Shown here: piece by piece, positions 13,294-14,409 of the stretch | Numbering within the stretch: position 1 is the first letter of the stretch | How the letters are laid out: every line of letters begins with the position of its first letter | NCBI GenBank assembly: GCA_003510825.1 | Contig: DOKO01000456.1 | Coordinates: 1 to 14,409 of the forward strand | Direction: 5' to 3' | Origin: Stenotrophomonas sp. | GTDB taxonomy: Bacteria; Pseudomonadota; Gammaproteobacteria; Xanthomonadales; Xanthomonadaceae | DNA: 14,409 bases | The notes under the pieces: generated by a model | The model's input: the letters and a program-made list of their open reading frames with translations, nothing else | Database searches by the model: none | Told to the model about the DNA's origin: nothing | Position numbers and translations under genes: made by a program

Positions 13294-13716
13294 TCAAAGC
13301 AGTTCGTAGAAGGCGCGCAGTTGCCGTGTACGGTCGCGCGTCTGGGTAATCAGGCATTGCATCTTCGCGGGGTTGCGCGAGGTGCCGTCTGCATTGAAGG
13401 CGTATACCGCCTCGCAGTCCGTATCGCGCAGGGTGATCCAGATGCGCTGGGCTTTCACCAGCTGCTGTCCGGCCGCCGTGCAGCGGCTGCAGCTGCCGTC
13501 GGCCGCCTGTGCCTTCAGTTCGTCGCGCGCCTGCGCGTAGACGGCGTTCAATTCGTGGTCGGCATCGTCCAGGCGATCGGAATCGCACATGTCGCGCTCG
13601 TAGCCGCCGGTGGCCTGGGCACAGTCGATGCCTTCGGCACTGCGTTCGCCGGCCTGGGCAACGCCGCACAGGCTGGCCCACAGCGCGAGGCTGGCTAGCA
13701 CGCGCGGCAGCATCAT
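13294..13716 (-). CDS. Secreted LprI-like (DUF1311) protein, possible lysozyme inhibitor
   Basis: The 140-residue protein starts at an ATG overlapping the aroQ stop as TGATG; a second ATG follows directly at 13713. The N-terminus MMLPRVLASLALWASLCGVAQA is a signal peptide with a likely cleavage after residue 22. The mature part has Cys32, 44, 76, 79, 101 and 121 and the LprI/DUF1311 pattern: IDCAQATGGYERDMCDSDRL, LDDADHELNAVYAQARDEL, then QLVKAQRIWITLRDTDCEA (85-103). The named member of the family, LprI of Mycobacterium tuberculosis, inhibits lysozyme; most members are uncharacterised, so that function is only possible here. Coupling to aroQ suggests shared expression and says little about the role. 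Confidence 0.88.
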   Translation of the reverse strand: MMLPRVLASLALWASLCGVAQAGERSAEGIDCAQATGGYERDMCDSDRLDDADHELNAVYAQARDELKAQAADGSCSRCTAAGQQLVKAQRIWITLRDTDCEAVYAFNADGTSRNPAKMQCLITQTRDRTRQLRAFYELL

Positions 13717-14165
13717 CACGCGCCCGCCGCCTGCACGCGAGCCAGCGCCGCGTCCATCGCGTAGCGGTAGCTGTCGGCGCCGAAGCCACACACCACGCCC
13801 ACCGCCTTGTCGCTGAAATAGCTGTGCTGGCGGAACGGTTCGCGGGTGTGCGGGTTGGACAGGTGGATCTCGATGAACGGCACGGCCACCGCCGCCAGCG
13901 CATCGCGAAGGGCGACCGAGGTGTGGGTGAAGGCGGCCGGGTTGATCAGGATGAACGTGGTACCGTCGATGCGCGCGGCCTGCACGCGGTCCACCAGCAC
14001 GTGTTCGGCGTTGGACTGCAGGCTTTCCAGCGCATGCCCGGCCGCAGCGGCCTGGGCGGCCAGCGCCTGGTCGATGTCGGCCAGCGTGGTGTGCCCATAG
14101 ACCTCCGGCTCGCGGGTGCCGAGCAGGTTGAGGTTGGGGCCATGCAGGACCAGCAGCTTCGCCAT
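13716..14165 (-). CDS. aroQ: Type II 3-dehydroquinate dehydratase (AroQ)
   Basis: AroQ dehydrates 3-dehydroquinate to 3-dehydroshikimate in the shikimate pathway. The 149-residue length is typical of the dodecameric type II enzyme. It begins MAKLLVLHGPNLNLLGTREP, with Arg18 and the catalytic Tyr23 in the flexible lid (REPEVYG). Further active-site blocks are ILINPAAFTHTSVALRDAL (Asn75, His81) and EIHLSNPHTREPFRQHSY (catalytic His101, Arg112). The ATG at 14163-14165 has no strong SD. Location upstream of accB is the arrangement common in gammaproteobacteria. The stop shares one base with the LprI-like gene start. Confidence 0.97.
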   Translation of the reverse strand: MAKLLVLHGPNLNLLGTREPEVYGHTTLADIDQALAAQAAAAGHALESLQSNAEHVLVDRVQAARIDGTTFILINPAAFTHTSVALRDALAAVAVPFIEIHLSNPHTREPFRQHSYFSDKAVGVVCGFGADSYRYAMDAALARVQAAGA

Positions 14166-14241
14166 GGAATCCGATCAACGGGAAAGGGCGGCAGTCTGGC
14201 GGAACCTGCGGATGCTGTCCAGTTCGGCGAAATTGCAGGTG

Positions 14242-14270
14242 TTTAAAGCAATCGTTTGAAAATCGTGGAA
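14242..14270 (-). promoter_or_regulatory. Weak candidate aroQ promoter
   Basis: On the minus strand TTCCAC (14265-14270) and TTTAAA (14242-14247, four of six to TATAAT) are 17 bases apart in the only AT-rich patch upstream of aroQ. The -10 lies about 76 bases before the start codon. The -35 match is poor, so this is tentative. Confidence 0.25.
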
Positions 14271-14356
14271 GCGCTTGCGGCCGTACGGGTGGCGGAGGAT
14301 CAAGGCCCGCTGAACGCCATGGCGGCGGGGATGCCCGCACGAAGGCCGACGATGGC

Positions 14357-14404
14357 GTAGATCCACGCTCGCCCGCGCCCGGTAGATCCACGCCATGCGT
14401 GGAT
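14357..14404 (+). repeat. SMAG-type repeat: partial unit followed by a complete unit
   Basis: A GTAGATCCACGC head at 14357-14368 recurs 25 bases later at 14382-14393, where the stem is complete (ATCCACGC / GCGTGGAT around a CAT-type loop, ending 14404). The complete unit has the same sequence as the inverted copy at 7590-7612. The first unit lacks its right arm, so it is a degenerate or half copy. The array may continue past the window edge. No gene is visible in 14166-14409. Confidence 0.8.
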
Positions 14405-14409
14405 GACCG

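Noticed and set aside
1..14409. CRISPR arrays, tRNA or rRNA genes, insertion sequences, integrase/att sites, toxin-antitoxin or phage-defence genes
   Set aside because: I looked for regularly spaced repeats, tRNA-like cloverleafs and transposase or integrase motifs on both strands and saw none. The only repeats are the SMAG-type units and the 7529-7565 dyad.

Overview
The window comes from a high-GC gammaproteobacterium of the Xanthomonadaceae, most likely Stenotrophomonas (S. maltophilia group). Three things point there: GC-rich coding sequence, the gene order around fis and accBC, and small palindromic repeats of the SMAG type (GTAG followed by short GC-rich stems) at 7590-7612, 11242-11319 and 14357-14404. 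Family calls are my own reading of the translated sequence; no database search was run.

Housekeeping backbone, all on the minus strand, read from right to left: aroQ (type II dehydroquinase), a secreted LprI-like protein, accB and accC (biotin carrier protein and biotin carboxylase of acetyl-CoA carboxylase), prmA (ribosomal protein L11 methyltransferase), a DUF3426 membrane protein, fis (nucleoid protein), and purH (AICAR transformylase/IMP cyclohydrolase, C-terminus cut by the left window edge). The order aroQ-accB-accC-prmA-DUF3426-(dusB)-fis-purH is a widespread gammaproteobacterial arrangement. Here dusB is absent and the backbone is split twice by plus-strand genes.

Plus-strand insertion 1 (1715-7520), between purH and fis, is the most interesting part. 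It is a tightly packed six-gene operon devoted to phospholipid chemistry: a CDP-alcohol phosphatidyltransferase (YnbA type), an alpha/beta-hydrolase fused to a SAM methyltransferase (YnbC type), a PAP2-like membrane domain fused to a dual-specificity phosphatase (YnbD type), a small unrecognised membrane protein, a PlsC-type acyltransferase and a CdsA-type CDP-diacylglycerol synthase (YnbB type). Overlapping stop/start codons or very short gaps link the last five. Together the enzymes could in principle carry lysophosphatidic acid through phosphatidic acid and CDP-diacylglycerol to a new phospholipid whose head group is dephosphorylated and methylated. This extends the little-characterised ynbABCD cluster of E. 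coli with an acyltransferase and a small membrane protein.

Plus-strand insertion 2 (9896-11232), between prmA and accC, is a translationally coupled pair of envelope-associated proteins that I do not recognise. It ends in a pair of inverted SMAG-like repeats and a strong bidirectional terminator shared with accC. The right end (14166-14409) holds the aroQ upstream region and SMAG repeats, with no gene visible.
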